Origin: Coxiellaceae bacterium
Lineage (GTDB): Bacteria > Pseudomonadota > Gammaproteobacteria > Coxiellales > Coxiellaceae
Assembly: GCA_029212925.1 (NCBI GenBank)
Contig: JARGOB010000001.1
Span: forward strand, 275,473 to 339,472
Length of the DNA stretch: 64,000 nt
Direction: 5' to 3'
The first letter of the stretch is position 1. Each line of letters opens with the position of its first letter. Under the pieces are notes generated by a model. The model was not told where the DNA came from and made no database searches. It was given only the letters and a program-made list of their open reading frames with translations. The position numbers and the translations under genes were made by a program. Below, in pieces: positions 35,901 to 45,105 of the stretch.

Positions 35901-36441
35901 GACTGCCAAGCGGATACAAATCAATAATGGAACCACGAATCGCAAACTCACCTGGCTTAATCACTTCAGCAACACGTTGATAGCCCGCTAGTATTAATTG
36001 TTTAGTCCAAGGTTCAACGTTTAGTGTTTGTTTTTCATGCAGGCTTAATACATTGCCTTGCAAATAATCTTTGGGCAATAAGTGCTGAATGCAGCTGGTG
36101 ATAGGCGCAATAATGACACCGTGTTGCAGTTGATTGGCTTTATACAAAGTACGTATACGATCCGAAATGATTTCTTCATGCGGCGAGAAGGCATCGTAAG
36201 GTAACACTTCCCAGTCAGGGAATAAGTAAATGTCTTCTGACTTAACACCAAAGAACTTAAGTTCATCCGCCAGTTGATCACAGGCTTGATTATTTTCTGT
36301 CACCACCAGTAATGGCCGTGAATGCGCCAGCATATATTCGGCGATTAATAAAGAAGGCGCACTGTTTATACAGTTGCCCCATTTGATCGATTCTTTTTTA
36401 TTATTCAGTGTATTAGACTGGCTTGGCTTGTATGCTATCAT
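32998..36441 (-). CDS. mfd: Transcription-repair coupling factor Mfd
   Basis: 1147 aa from ATG 36441, matching the 1148 aa of E. coli Mfd; an ATG at 36507 would add 22 unmatched residues. Neither start has a clear ribosome binding site. Mfd removes stalled RNA polymerase and recruits UvrAB. Order: UvrB-like region (PFEFAIRG-type GEFAIRGSIIDLYPLGSPHP), RNA-polymerase-interacting domain (DPVVHITHGIGRYLGL), helicase motor with Walker A CGDVGFGKTE, DEEHRFGVKQKEK and TATPIPRTLNMA, then RGRVGRSHHQAYAYLL and the C-terminal TRCF domain. Confidence 0.96.
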   Translation of the reverse strand: MIAYKPSQSNTLNNKKESIKWGNCINSAPSLLIAEYMLAHSRPLLVVTENNQACDQLADELKFFGVKSEDIYLFPDWEVLPYDAFSPHEEIISDRIRTLYKANQLQHGVIIAPITSCIQHLLPKDYLQGNVLSLHEKQTLNVEPWTKQLILAGYQRVAEVIKPGEFAIRGSIIDLYPLGSPHPVRIDLFDDEIDSLRYFDSETQRSIDSLTSLEILPAHEYPLTEEAITHFRGRWRQLFSGNPNDSVVYSGVSNAEVVAGLEFYLPLFYPHTNTLFDYLPDNSHILFMPQVTERLQHYWHDIEHRYEQLRYDIQRPILPPKELYLSKDELFTAAKAFSQIKTQLTTLQAKAGQVNFKIKPLLDLSIEHKQQQPLKRLTDALEGYEGKVIFCAESEGRREVLHELLNKSISGIISCDRWQQAIDQQSPFILMISPLRDGFMVLDPNVMLITENDLLGEHVQRRKRSAIQQDPNTMIRSLTELNIGDPVVHITHGIGRYLGLKHIKTGGVDNEFVELEYAGGDKIFIPVDRLNQLNRYISSNIEHATLNRLGSKQWSNQKQKALKQIQDVAAKLLSIYSERASKPGFAFNKTAEDFTRFRASFPFEETPDQEQAIDSVITDMSTDKSMDRLVCGDVGFGKTEVAIQAAFVAALNNKQAAILVPTTLLANQHLQSFQNRFADWPMKLAHFTRFNTPKEQDEVIKGLANGKIDIVIGTHKLLSESVKFKDLGLLVIDEEHRFGVKQKEKIKAMRANVDILTLTATPIPRTLNMAFHGIRDLSIIATPPQKRLSVKTFVRENSDALIQEAVMRELMRGGQVYYLHNDIATIQATAEKLQKLLPDVKIAVAHGQTAKHQLERIMLDFYHQRIHILLCTTIIESGIDVPTANTIIMDRADKLGLAQLHQLRGRVGRSHHQAYAYLLVPTLKALRKEAKARLEAIAACDELGAGFNLASHDLEIRGAGEILGEEQSGHMQVIGFSLYMDMLNQAVEALKRGESISTYHTPPEIEVELRISALIPEHFIPDVQSRLVLYKQLADCKDTTAIDEFKVSMIDRFGALPEEVNNLLAISRLKLEIKPMKIKKIECNGGFGYLHLDKEPNINVPKLLEIIQKQSKQYQLIGGSTLRFQLNAETVNDKLKNVHSIIELLKI

Positions 36442-36522
36442 GGCTAAAATTGTCGTTATATTTATGGTCGCCCATAGTAGCGCGATTCGCGGCCAAACAA
36501 AAGTCATAGGAGCTGATGACCG

Positions 36523-37233
36523 ATGTTATTTATGAAAACCTCTCAAACCGTAAAGCAGATGATAGTCAACAGTGTGGTGCTGTACCGAGCCTCTTTGGTG
36601 AGGGTGTTAGTCATTAGTTTTATTTCGGCGGTGATTACTACAGTGGTCAATCATGTGCCGCAGTTGGTTAATATGCAAGATTCAACCAGCGGGGTACGCT
36701 GGCTGGTAATATTGGCGCTGGTGGTCAGTGTCTTCGTCGTGTGTTATTCCTCCATTATCATTATGCACCAAATAATGAGTGTTGGTCGTGATGAGCGGGT
36801 GCCGTTAGCAACATCGATTGCTTATGCGCATCCACGTGTTTTAGGTTTAACCATGGCAATTGTGGTCGTGTATTTTTTTACCGCTATTGGAATGGTGCTG
36901 TTTATTATTCCGGGCCTGTTTGTGATCACGGTAACATCCATGGTGATGCCGCTGGTTATTTTTAAACAAGTGAAGCCATTCACCGCGATTAAAGCGAGCG
37001 TTGAACTGGTGTGGGGGAATGTGTTTCGCACTTTTGGTGTTATCATCACACCCAATGCGTTTATCTTTATTATTCTAACCTTTGCTAAACTGATGCACTT
37101 GTCGGATCTGCTATTATCAGTTCTTGAGGTGATAGTGATGACGTTTATTGGACCATGGGTATTCGCCGCGATTCTCGTTATGTATAACGAATTAATGCTG
37201 CTGCATTATGCTAAGCAACCGGAGCAGTCATAA
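36523..37233 (+). CDS. Multi-pass membrane protein, unknown function
   Basis: 236 aa, about six transmembrane helices (around residues 20-40, 62-85, 107-130, 132-150, 172-190 and 200-225). AGGAG lies ten bases before the ATG; an ATG at 36532 is possible. The pattern resembles the YciC or glycerophosphodiesterase-membrane-domain type of integral proteins. Divergent from mfd; its 3' end overlaps the convergent ankyrin gene by 23 bp. Confidence 0.75.
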   Translation: MLFMKTSQTVKQMIVNSVVLYRASLVRVLVISFISAVITTVVNHVPQLVNMQDSTSGVRWLVILALVVSVFVVCYSSIIIMHQIMSVGRDERVPLATSIAYAHPRVLGLTMAIVVVYFFTAIGMVLFIIPGLFVITVTSMVMPLVIFKQVKPFTAIKASVELVWGNVFRTFGVIITPNAFIFIILTFAKLMHLSDLLLSVLEVIVMTFIGPWVFAAILVMYNELMLLHYAKQPEQS

Positions 37234-38473
37234 CAGGCTGCTGCGCCTCGGCTGACAGTGCCTCTGATGCCGTTTTTAGCATGCGCTTTAACGGCATGAC
37301 GATATCATCAAAGTGACTGCGTTCGCTGCCAAATATCGAGACCAGTGAGCGTTTCCAGTGTGCTGTGGATCCACCTGTTTTTTCAACTGTTTGTATTTCA
37401 GTTTGAAGGGCGGCTATGTCCTCTGGGGTGTAGCTGGGTTCATCACCAAGCTTATCTTGCAAGTTTCTTAGCGATTGAATTAAAGCACTAACGGTTGTAT
37501 CACGTTTTTTACCATTAGCTGTATTTGTTGCAATCCAGCGACTATTTTTAGATTGGAGTCTTTCTGATTTGTATTGCTCTAATTGACTAATGGTGTTTGC
37601 GACCCGGCCTGTATTGATGAAACAGGATTTCATTAATCGGCACACATCGGCCTGGTTACCTGCTTTAGCTAGGCTATAGGCGGTATGTCCCTGGGAGTTT
37701 TTGGTGGACTGTTTAACTCGCCTATCACTGCCTAAGGCTTTTATGGCAGTTGTTCGCCCATGAGTTACAGCTTGCATCAATGGTGTTATTTTACTGTCTG
37801 GTTTGTGGGGAGAATTCAGGGTGACACGATCACAAGCAGCTACAACTGCTTGATAGGTTTCTGCGGTGCATCTGTCTGAGGCAATAGCTGTGTATAAGGT
37901 TTCTGACGTTATACGGTAACCACATTTTTTTAATAATTTGATCATTGCGGTATCGTTGCTATCAATTGCAGTTGCAAATGCATTTTGTGCGTTTTCACTG
38001 CTTGATAACAAGTTCATATAGGTTTGCTGCGTTGCAAAATTTGCTTGTATGAATTCTGGTTGCAGATATAGATAGAATAAACGTTGTTGATGTGGTGTTT
38101 GCCCTTGTTGAATATAGGCTTCTAAGACTTGTCTTTTGCAGGCTCTTATAACAGCAATGCGGGTATCTGCCTGACAGCTGGAACTATTCATTGATTTTTT
38201 TAATAGAGACAGCGTTAAGTGATAACCGTGATCTGCTAGTATGGTAATCGCGTCGGCATGGTTTTTGGTTATTGCGTAAGAAAGTGCCTTTGTTCCGGTC
38301 TCATTGCTGTAAAGCTTGGTCCAATAGGCAGCGTTTACTTTACCTTTTATACCTACTGACTTTAATGCTTCTGTGGTTCTATCAATTCTCTGGTTTTTGG
38401 CAGAACTTTGTGCTGGGGTTTGAAGACCTAGTTCAAAGTCAATTTGTCTGGTGATTTCGTGTCGTTCAGCCAT
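37211..38473 (-). CDS. Ankyrin-repeat protein; candidate effector
   Basis: 420 aa from ATG 38473; an ATG at 38509 would add 12 residues and neither has a strong binding site. Degenerate ankyrin units are spread over residues about 60-300: GTKALSYAITKNHADAITILADHGYHL, given here as its key TKALSYAITKNH core; NAFATAIDSNDTAMIKLLKKC; KITPLMQAVTHGRTTAIKAL; GHTAYSLAKAGNQADVCRLM. A Ser/Lys-rich helical tail follows. No signal peptide. A TTAA-N7-TTAA element lies 48 bp upstream. Confidence 0.75.
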   Translation of the reverse strand: MAERHEITRQIDFELGLQTPAQSSAKNQRIDRTTEALKSVGIKGKVNAAYWTKLYSNETGTKALSYAITKNHADAITILADHGYHLTLSLLKKSMNSSSCQADTRIAVIRACKRQVLEAYIQQGQTPHQQRLFYLYLQPEFIQANFATQQTYMNLLSSSENAQNAFATAIDSNDTAMIKLLKKCGYRITSETLYTAIASDRCTAETYQAVVAACDRVTLNSPHKPDSKITPLMQAVTHGRTTAIKALGSDRRVKQSTKNSQGHTAYSLAKAGNQADVCRLMKSCFINTGRVANTISQLEQYKSERLQSKNSRWIATNTANGKKRDTTVSALIQSLRNLQDKLGDEPSYTPEDIAALQTEIQTVEKTGGSTAHWKRSLVSIFGSERSHFDDIVMPLKRMLKTASEALSAEAQQPVMTAPVA

Positions 38474-38520
38474 GGTCGCTCTACATATAGGTTGAGAAGG
38501 CATCATCATATCAAACCACT

Positions 38521-38537
38521 ATTAAAGCTATATTAAT
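38521..38537 (-). promoter_or_regulatory. Weak PmrA-box-like repeat
   Basis: On the minus strand ATTAATATAGCTTTAAT: TTAA half-sites 11 bp apart, and the left half matches TTAATAT of the consensus. The preceding Cs are missing. Confidence 0.38.
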
Positions 38538-38569
38538 AGGGCTGTTAATGCATTAAGTGATTGATTGCA

Positions 38570-39694
38570 TTAGGTGATAATACCGCCACCCAGGCAAAGT
38601 TCACCGTCGTATAACACCACGGATTGGCCGGGTGTGATGGCGCGTTGTGGGGCGTCGAAGGTGATTTTGAGACGGCTGTTTTGATTGGTTCCCGGATCGG
38701 GGTCCGGGATGACAGGGGTGGCCTCAATCGTGCAGGCTTGATCGGCTTGACGATAACGGGTCTTAGCGCGATAGGTTTTCGATGGATCAGGCAGGGTGCC
38801 GCTAATCCATGTCAATTGATCACAGACCAATTCAGATTTAAATAAGCGAGGGTGGTTATGCCCCTGTCCAATGATCAACACATTGCGGTTGATGTCTTTG
38901 TCCAACACATACCAGGCATCTTCATTAGCATCTTTAATACCGCCGATATTTAAACCTTTGCGCTGACCAATGGTGTAAAACATGATGCCGTCATGTTTAG
39001 CGATCACTTTGCCATCTTCGGTTTCCATATCACCCGGTTGCGCTAAAATAAATTCACTCAAAAACGTTTTAAAGCGACGCTCACCAATAAAGCAAATTCC
39101 TGTGCTGTCTTTTTTAGCACTGGTAATAAAGCCTTGCTCATGAGCGATTTTACGCACATCCGGTTTGATCAATTCACCAACCGGGAATAAACTCTGCGCC
39201 ACTTGCTGCTGGGTAATCGCATACAAAAAATAACTTTGATCTTTATTATCATCGACACCTTTAAGTAATGTGGCTTTATTATCCGTATCCCCACGACGCA
39301 CATAATGCCCGGTTGCTAATAGATCTGCCCCCAAAGACTTGGCATGCTCAAGCAGCACATTAAACTTAATTTCGCGATTACATAAAATATCCGGATTCGG
39401 CGTACGACCGGCTTTGAATTCTAATAAACAATGACTAAACACATTGTCCCAATAATCTTGAGCAAAATTCACCGTATGCAGCTCGATACCAAGCGCATCG
39501 CATACCGTACGTGCATCGCTAAGGTCTTGTTCAGCGGTACAGTGCGGGTCATCATTATCGCTTTCCCAGTTCTGCATAAAGATCGCAAATACACGATAGC
39601 CTTGTTGTTTCAACAAGTAAGCCGCCACCGACGAATCGACACCGCCGGAAATACCGATCGCCACTGTGATTTGCTTGTTTTCTGAGCTATTCAT
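38570..39694 (-). CDS. mnmA: tRNA-specific 2-thiouridylase MnmA, with a palindromic element inside the gene
   Basis: 374 aa. It thiolates U34 of tRNA Lys, Glu and Gln. The ATP P-loop is [10 protein letters not shown] (from about residue 15). The two reactive cysteines are in [12 protein letters not shown] and [12 protein letters not shown], and the gene ends CLGGGIIT. Residues about 327-338, reading [12 protein letters not shown], are encoded by a palindromic repeat element in frame. They fall in the C-terminal beta-barrel between CTIEA and SRLKITFD. Function is probably retained, because the reading frame and flanks are intact. Confidence 0.95.
   Translation of the reverse strand: MNSSENKQITVAIGISGGVDSSVAAYLLKQQGYRVFAIFMQNWESDNDDPHCTAEQDLSDARTVCDALGIELHTVNFAQDYWDNVFSHCLLEFKAGRTPNPDILCNREIKFNVLLEHAKSLGADLLATGHYVRRGDTDNKATLLKGVDDNKDQSYFLYAITQQQVAQSLFPVGELIKPDVRKIAHEQGFITSAKKDSTGICFIGERRFKTFLSEFILAQPGDMETEDGKVIAKHDGIMFYTIGQRKGLNIGGIKDANEDAWYVLDKDINRNVLIIGQGHNHPRLFKSELVCDQLTWISGTLPDPSKTYRAKTRYRQADQACTIEATPVIPDPDPGTNQNSRLKITFDAPQRAITPGQSVVLYDGELCLGGGIIT
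38684..38715. repeat. GC palindromic element inside mnmA
   Basis: TTCCCGGATCGGGGTCCGGG followed by ATGACAGG, the same core and tail as the intergenic copies. It sits in the mnmA reading frame and adds about ten residues ([10 protein letters not shown]). Confidence 0.75.
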
Positions 39695-39736
39695 GGCGCT
39701 GATTAAACACTAAAGGGGCTGTTAGGGCAAGTGTCG

Positions 39737-39895
39737 TTACATGCGAGGTGTGGTTGCTGCGGTCGGTGGTTGTTTGAATTCTTCCACGCCTTTAGGTGGG
39801 GGTGGTGGTATGGGGCGGCGGGTTGGGCGTATGCCGGTATGAGGTATCCATGAAGGTGCGCTTTTTACTGAAGATCTAGCGATTGCAGTTTTCAT
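39737..39895 (-). CDS. Proline-rich small ORF coupled to the phosphatase-like gene
   Basis: 52 codons. The ATG overlaps the phosphatase stop as TAATG, suggesting reinitiation. The product is basic and proline-rich: RPTRRPIPPPPPKGVEEF, with a PPPPPK run of the type bound by SH3, EVH1 or profilin-like modules. No homologue is recognised. It could also be the remnant of a longer C-terminus lost by frameshift. Confidence 0.5.
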   Translation of the reverse strand: MKTAIARSSVKSAPSWIPHTGIRPTRRPIPPPPPKGVEEFKQPPTAATTPRM

Positions 39896-40782
39896 TAATG
39901 GGGTTTGACTTTTTTCGGTAGGGCGCGATATTTTTCAATATTCTCGACACTTAACTTATAGCCCCTGGCGTCTAATAAGGACGCCAATTCTTCGATATTT
40001 TTATCTAAGGCCAATGTGTAGGCTGCTTGGCCTGTGGGGTCTTCATTCAATTTGCTTGTGTAAAATCCGTACCGTATATTCAGAATTTTTTCATGGTTAT
40101 TTAAATCGCCCACATCACCAGGCTTTTCTATTGAGCTGGCTCCATGGTTTGTGCCTTCATATCCCGCTGCCCTGATAAGGCCAATCGCGGCCTTGGTAAT
40201 TGGTGAGCACCTAGCGTCAGGCTCGCTAGTTGTAAAAGTGACAGTTTCAGTAAGTGCTGCCCTAGTCTGTGCAGTGACTTTTTTAAATGGTTTGCCAGCA
40301 ATGAATTGTTGTTGTAATAATTCATGTATTTTTAAACTAGCCAGCGCAACAGCTGTACGGCCATTGCCTGCGCCACAATGAATAACGACCGGCTCATTAT
40401 TGGACATTGCTTCGGTAACACGGCTGTATATTTGGTCTAAATGCTTTGAGCTGACTGACTCGAAGTCCTTCAGCGGCATGTCTATGTATTTTAATCCTTC
40501 GGCTTCAGCAGCTGCACGATCATCTCTTGTCTCATGCAAATTAAGTATTGTCGTCGTCCCGTGTGATTTTAACCAATGCATTGTTTGTTCTACATATTCA
40601 GGGCACTCTTCAAATTCACAGTCATCCTCGTCACTGGTGTATGCTTTGGTTTCATTGCTATCTCCACTTGACGATGTTTGTTTTAGTGGCTGTCCCATAC
40701 CAGCAATGGTTTGTGTTTTTCTTCCCGATGGCAGGTATAAGCTAATCTCTAATTCGCGGTAGTTTCTTGGTAATCTCATCAC
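39895..40782 (-). CDS. Tyrosine/dual-specificity phosphatase-like protein; candidate effector
   Basis: 295 aa. The CX5R signature HCGAGNGRT places catalytic C136 and R142, preceded by VVI as in cysteine phosphatases. A possible general-acid Asp lies in IDMPLKDFES, about 35-40 residues earlier. The region around 60-165 forms the phosphatase core. The C-terminus (GQAAYTLALDKNIEELASLL) looks like a single ankyrin-like unit, similar to those in the nearby ankyrin protein. No signal peptide. A poor TTAA-type element (40829-40845, minus) lies 47 bp upstream. Substrate unknown. Confidence 0.75.
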   Translation of the reverse strand: MMRLPRNYRELEISLYLPSGRKTQTIAGMGQPLKQTSSSGDSNETKAYTSDEDDCEFEECPEYVEQTMHWLKSHGTTTILNLHETRDDRAAAEAEGLKYIDMPLKDFESVSSKHLDQIYSRVTEAMSNNEPVVIHCGAGNGRTAVALASLKIHELLQQQFIAGKPFKKVTAQTRAALTETVTFTTSEPDARCSPITKAAIGLIRAAGYEGTNHGASSIEKPGDVGDLNNHEKILNIRYGFYTSKLNEDPTGQAAYTLALDKNIEELASLLDARGYKLSVENIEKYRALPKKVKPH

Positions 40783-40973
40783 ACTAACTATTATTTTGTA
40801 TCACACAGCTATATCATAACCATATAAAATTAAGCTGATCTTTACTAATTGAGTGTTTTAACGAGGAAATTTCATCTATAAAATTCATAAAAAATGTGTT
40901 TGGTATTAATTAAATCGATCAAATAATATGCACTATACTGCTTTGGGTATATATAAAGCATGGGTGAGAAGCA

Positions 40974-41258
40974 ATGATTAAGCGAACGATGATAACACTC
41001 TTAATTTCAGCGGGCTTTTTGTTTTCTAGTGCAGCGTTTGCTGCTGAAGCATCAAATCAACCAACGCCTAAACAAGTCAATGCGATTAACGGCAAGTTAT
41101 TTCAGGATTTAAGTGAACAAGTATTCTTTAGATTGCGGAATATTTGTGAAGGGCGCTATGTTTGCGACTGTATTAAAAACAAACAGCAGCAAACTGAAGT
41201 CGCGCTTGGCGATGATTACTTAATAGTGAAAGCCGTATGCAAAAATGCATCGCATTAA
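40974..41258 (+). CDS. Small exported protein with four cysteines, unknown function
   Basis: 94 aa. Signal peptide to about residue 23 (LFSSAAFA-AEA). The mature part of about 70 residues has CEGRYVCDC and a final VCKNASH, four cysteines likely paired in disulphides. I do not recognise it. Single gene before icd, with its own presumed promoter in the AT-rich 190-bp gap upstream. Confidence 0.68.
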   Translation: MIKRTMITLLISAGFLFSSAAFAAEASNQPTPKQVNAINGKLFQDLSEQVFFRLRNICEGRYVCDCIKNKQQQTEVALGDDYLIVKAVCKNASH

Positions 41259-41360
41259 ATTTAACCGTGAGCAGAGCGACTGAATAACTGAAGATTTATT
41301 TAGCCAGTTTTTAGTGGTATCCTTGCCGCATTCATTGATTCAGTACAATAAGGAAAAAAA

Positions 41361-42617
41361 ATGAGCTACAAACACATCAAAGTGCCAAGCAATGGTGAAA
41401 AAATTAGCGTAAATGATGATCTGTCATTAAACGTACCTAACAAACCTATTATCCCTTTTATTGAAGGTGACGGTATTGGTGCTGATATCACACCGGTGAT
41501 GCGTAAGGTAATCGATGCGGCTGTAGAAAAAGCCTATGGCGGTGACAAGTCCATCGAATGGATGGAAGTCTACGCGGGTGAAAAATCCACACACGTATAC
41601 GGTGAAAACGAATGGTTACCTGAAGAAACGTTAGAAGCGGTGCGTGATTATGTGGTATCCATTAAAGGCCCAATGACTACACCAGTTGGTGGCGGTATTC
41701 GTTCATTGAACGTGGCGTTACGTCAAAAGTTAGACTTATACACTTGCTTGCGTCCTGTGCGTTGGTTTCAAGGCGTACCAAGCCCAGTGAAGCACCCGGA
41801 AAATGTCGACATGGTAATCTTCCGTGAAAACTCAGAAGACATCTATGCCGGTATCGAGTGGCAATCAGGCTCAGCAGAAGCCAAAAAAGTGATCGACTTT
41901 TTACAAAACGAAATGGGTGTTGATAAAATCCGTTTCCCTGAAACCAGTGGCATCGGTATCAAACCCATCTCAAGTGATGGTACTAAACGTTTAGTGCGTC
42001 GTGCATTGCAATATGCTATCGATAACGATCGCGATTCAATGACCATCGTGCACAAAGGTAATATCATGAAGTTCACCGAAGGTGCGTTTAAAGATTGGGC
42101 CTATGAGTTAGCGGTGGAAGAGTTTGGTGCAGAACCATTAGATGGTGGTCCATGGCATCAATTTAAAAACCCCAATACCGGTAAAAACATTGTGGTGAAA
42201 GATGTCATCGCTGATGCCTTCTTACAACAAATCTTATTACGTCCAGCCGAATACGATGTGATTGCTACCATGAACTTAAACGGTGACTATATCTCTGATG
42301 CCTTGGCTGCTGAAGTGGGTGGTATCGGTATCGCACCGGGTGCTAACATCGGTGATCGTGTCGCATTGTTTGAAGCCACTCACGGTACTGCACCTAAATA
42401 TGCCGGTCAAGATAAAGTGAACCCTGGTTCATTGATTTTATCCGCCGAAATGATGTTACGTCACATGGGTTGGTTGGAAGCCGCAGACTTAGTAGTTAAA
42501 GGCTTAGAAGCCTCAATCGCCGCTAAAGTCGTGACTTATGACTTTGCACGTTTGATGGATAGTCCGAAAGAAGTGAGTTGTTCTGCATTTGGTGATTCTA
42601 TGATCGAGCGTATGTAG
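41361..42617 (+). CDS. icd: NADP-dependent isocitrate dehydrogenase
   Basis: 418 aa, homologous to E. coli Icd throughout. It oxidises isocitrate to 2-oxoglutarate in the TCA cycle. Motifs: [15 protein letters not shown], the phosphorylatable serine in [27 protein letters not shown], and the NADP-site region [31 protein letters not shown] lies before the ATG. Two palindromes follow the stop. Confidence 0.97.
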   Translation: MSYKHIKVPSNGEKISVNDDLSLNVPNKPIIPFIEGDGIGADITPVMRKVIDAAVEKAYGGDKSIEWMEVYAGEKSTHVYGENEWLPEETLEAVRDYVVSIKGPMTTPVGGGIRSLNVALRQKLDLYTCLRPVRWFQGVPSPVKHPENVDMVIFRENSEDIYAGIEWQSGSAEAKKVIDFLQNEMGVDKIRFPETSGIGIKPISSDGTKRLVRRALQYAIDNDRDSMTIVHKGNIMKFTEGAFKDWAYELAVEEFGAEPLDGGPWHQFKNPNTGKNIVVKDVIADAFLQQILLRPAEYDVIATMNLNGDYISDALAAEVGGIGIAPGANIGDRVALFEATHGTAPKYAGQDKVNPGSLILSAEMMLRHMGWLEAADLVVKGLEASIAAKVVTYDFARLMDSPKEVSCSAFGDSMIERM

Positions 42618-42622
42618 TCTAT

Positions 42623-42693
42623 CTTGTCATCCCGGCCTTCGAGCCGGGATCCAGTCCCTTTTGTCATCCCGGACCCCGATCCGGGATCCAGTC
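42623..42693. repeat. Two GC palindromic repeat elements
   Basis: TCATCCCGGCCTTCGAGCCG plus GGATCCAG, then TCATCCCGGACCCCGATCCG plus GGATCCAG, directly after icd; likely to work as a terminator. Confidence 0.73.
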
Positions 42694-42816
42694 TTATAAT
42701 ATTTCTCCTCATATGCAGCCATTTATTATGTCAGTAAAAAAACACCATAAACATTAAGCGCTGACAAGGCAGTTATACCCTATACTTTATAACACTGAAG
42801 TATTTAGGTTACGCAT

Positions 42817-44724
42817 ATGAGTATCACAGCAATCGGTAAAGTCAGCACCTTTGTAATATCTATGGTCGCCAGTGTTTTATTGCTGGTGCCGTTGAGTGGT
42901 TATTTTGCTGAAGCAAAGAAAACTATAGCTACCAAAACGTCATTGAATAAAATATCTAACAAATTAGGCTCCACTTCAACCGGTGTGTTTTGCTCGCCAA
43001 GTACAGAAAGCACCAGTAACGGTGCTTGCAAGCTACCGGATTTTTCAATAGGGTTAATGGTGTTTTTAAATTTACCAAACCTTCAGGCAGGCAGTAACGT
43101 ATTGCAAACATACAAGAGCTCTTCTGCCGCTGCACTTGAAGTTAATTGGTCGATTTATTTGGGGGGGGTGTGCACATTGAACTATGATCCCACCAAGGCA
43201 GGAAATTGCAAAAAGAGTACATTAAATAATGATTTTTGTATTCGATGTTTGCATCAAGATAAGGCGCTCCCTAACTCCACTCTATCACCAGAAGAACAAA
43301 TTACTAACTTAAATAAGATAATTGCTATTGAGTCCTGGTATCCTAACAACACAAAGTATTATATTGGTATTGAATTTGGAGCTGATGCCGTTAAGCAGAT
43401 TGCTAAGGGTGCTTCTTTCTCAAAAGATGCAGCTGATGCGGTTTCTAATACTTTATTTCCGCAAGGGGTCTCTGGTACGAACTTGAATGCCGCTGGTGTA
43501 TTTTTGGATATAGAAAGTGGAGCTATGCTTAGCCAAGAAGGTGCTGACTTTGCAAATGCACTATCTATTGCTCTTCCTAATAGTAAATCCATCAATATTT
43601 TTGCCGCAAAGGCTGGACAGACCGACAAAAACAATGTTGCCTCTGGTTATAAAGAAAAGTATGAATGGAGTTTTTGGCCTGCCTTGAATCGAAGCGTTAA
43701 TACTTCTTGCGTTAACTCAGACAACCCTTGTCATATGGGGGTCATGATTCCTTCTATATATGACAGTGGTTCATTGACTATTGGGTTTGCGGGAAAAAAT
43801 CTTGTTAATGATCCAATTAAAGGAACAACTACTTTCAATGTGGGGATTATTGATTTCCCATATCAAATGAAATTAATTTCGAATTTTGCCTATCAGGTTG
43901 GCTCTGATGACTATCTGCAGCCTGTAAGCGTAGCTAGTCGCGGAGCTACAATATCAGCGCCATTTGGCTATTATCAACTAGGCTTAGGTGCATCTGCTAC
44001 AGCTGGTAACTCACCATCTTATGGAACATTTGATAGCCCTGTTGTAAATACCGATAAGTACTTAAAAAGCGTACTTTATTGGGGAGCGGCAAACTCTTCA
44101 AGTCCTAATCCTTCAAAAGCTATGCCATATACTACAATGCAATGTGGCGGAAAGTATGCAAATGTTAAAAATTGTGCTTCGTATAGGCAGCAAGAGCAAG
44201 TTCCTAATGAAAAAGCGGGGACCTATTACAAACTCTCTGATATCATGAATCAGTATGTATGTGCTCAATTAAACGCGGTTACATATATTTATAGCAACAG
44301 GTCATTACAAAATACTCCAAAAACCTTTTGTAATATTTATAACCGATATTATAGTGGTGGCTATGGTGAGGATCAAAATACCCCATTTTTTTATGATAAT
44401 GCACTGAACCAAGTTTATCCGTATGCCCAGGAGGGGTATGGCGTAGCTATGAGGGGTGTTGCTTTTTATCAGATAACTGATTCTAAAGCGAGCTTGTTAG
44501 ATACATGTTATGCCAAGTGCGCAAAAAACTTTACGAACTGTAATTCGGGCACTGGTTTTCAGGTATCTTCTAGTTGTTTATTGATACCAAGTTTTTATAC
44601 CATTTGGAATGCTGGAAACAATAGTACTTGGGATATGATCCTAGATTGGATAGGTGGTAATGTAAAAAGCCCAAGCGTTTATATAAAGCATATCCCCGGT
44701 TATGGCGGAAGTAATCAAGAATAG
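42817..44724 (+). CDS. Large exported protein of an unrecognised paralogous pair (copy 1)
   Basis: 635 aa. A hydrophobic N-terminal segment (about residues 12-33) acts as signal peptide or anchor. It is paralogous to the protein at 45106 along its length: FWPALNR/FWTAINR, FGYYQLG, CGGKY..CASYRQ, DI[ML]NQYVC.QLNA, NNSTW.MI.DW. AAGVFLDIESG (about 228-238) resembles the DxxxDxE strand of GH18-type barrels, but the copy lacks the Glu. Many cysteines and Asn/Ser/Gly residues suggest a disulphide-bonded extracellular protein. An 8-G run lies at 43161-43168. Function unknown. Confidence 0.72.
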   Translation: MSITAIGKVSTFVISMVASVLLLVPLSGYFAEAKKTIATKTSLNKISNKLGSTSTGVFCSPSTESTSNGACKLPDFSIGLMVFLNLPNLQAGSNVLQTYKSSSAAALEVNWSIYLGGVCTLNYDPTKAGNCKKSTLNNDFCIRCLHQDKALPNSTLSPEEQITNLNKIIAIESWYPNNTKYYIGIEFGADAVKQIAKGASFSKDAADAVSNTLFPQGVSGTNLNAAGVFLDIESGAMLSQEGADFANALSIALPNSKSINIFAAKAGQTDKNNVASGYKEKYEWSFWPALNRSVNTSCVNSDNPCHMGVMIPSIYDSGSLTIGFAGKNLVNDPIKGTTTFNVGIIDFPYQMKLISNFAYQVGSDDYLQPVSVASRGATISAPFGYYQLGLGASATAGNSPSYGTFDSPVVNTDKYLKSVLYWGAANSSSPNPSKAMPYTTMQCGGKYANVKNCASYRQQEQVPNEKAGTYYKLSDIMNQYVCAQLNAVTYIYSNRSLQNTPKTFCNIYNRYYSGGYGEDQNTPFFYDNALNQVYPYAQEGYGVAMRGVAFYQITDSKASLLDTCYAKCAKNFTNCNSGTGFQVSSSCLLIPSFYTIWNAGNNSTWDMILDWIGGNVKSPSVYIKHIPGYGGSNQE

Positions 44725-45105
44725 ATTTGTCCGGTTTATGTAGTCCCCTCAGGATATACTGCTGGTGGGGCATACTTCAACAACAGCGGGGTTGACGCCA
44801 TTAAGTGTTTCTTTGTTATCTAAATATAATAAGCATGGTTGTTGCCATATGTTTTTTTTACTCAGCATATTGGTTGCTTTTTCATTTGATTTCATTTTTT
44901 GTATCACTGCTATTCCCCGATTTTGTTATTGGTAATTGTTGCATGAGTCTTCTCGCTAATCAAGCAGATAGACTCAAGTGGTTATAATTATGCGCATTTA
45001 CAGTAATAGCATGATTAATATTCCTGTATTGTTACTGTTGATGTGAAAAACTGTTCTATAGTTGTATGGTAATGAAATCATAAGTAATGACTGCATGAGT
45101 GGGTA
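44725..45105. other. Gene-free stretch between the two paralogues
   Basis: No gene is supported. In the frame of the preceding gene the first 32 codons after its TAG stay open (SGYTAGGAYFNNSGVD) until a TAA, with composition like the upstream protein. The rest is AT-rich, presumably the promoter of the second paralogue. Confidence 0.5.

Noticed and set aside
40829..40845. PmrA-like box before the phosphatase-like gene
   Set aside because: Only one half-site is TTAA (the other reads TAAA on the minus strand), too weak to list as a feature.
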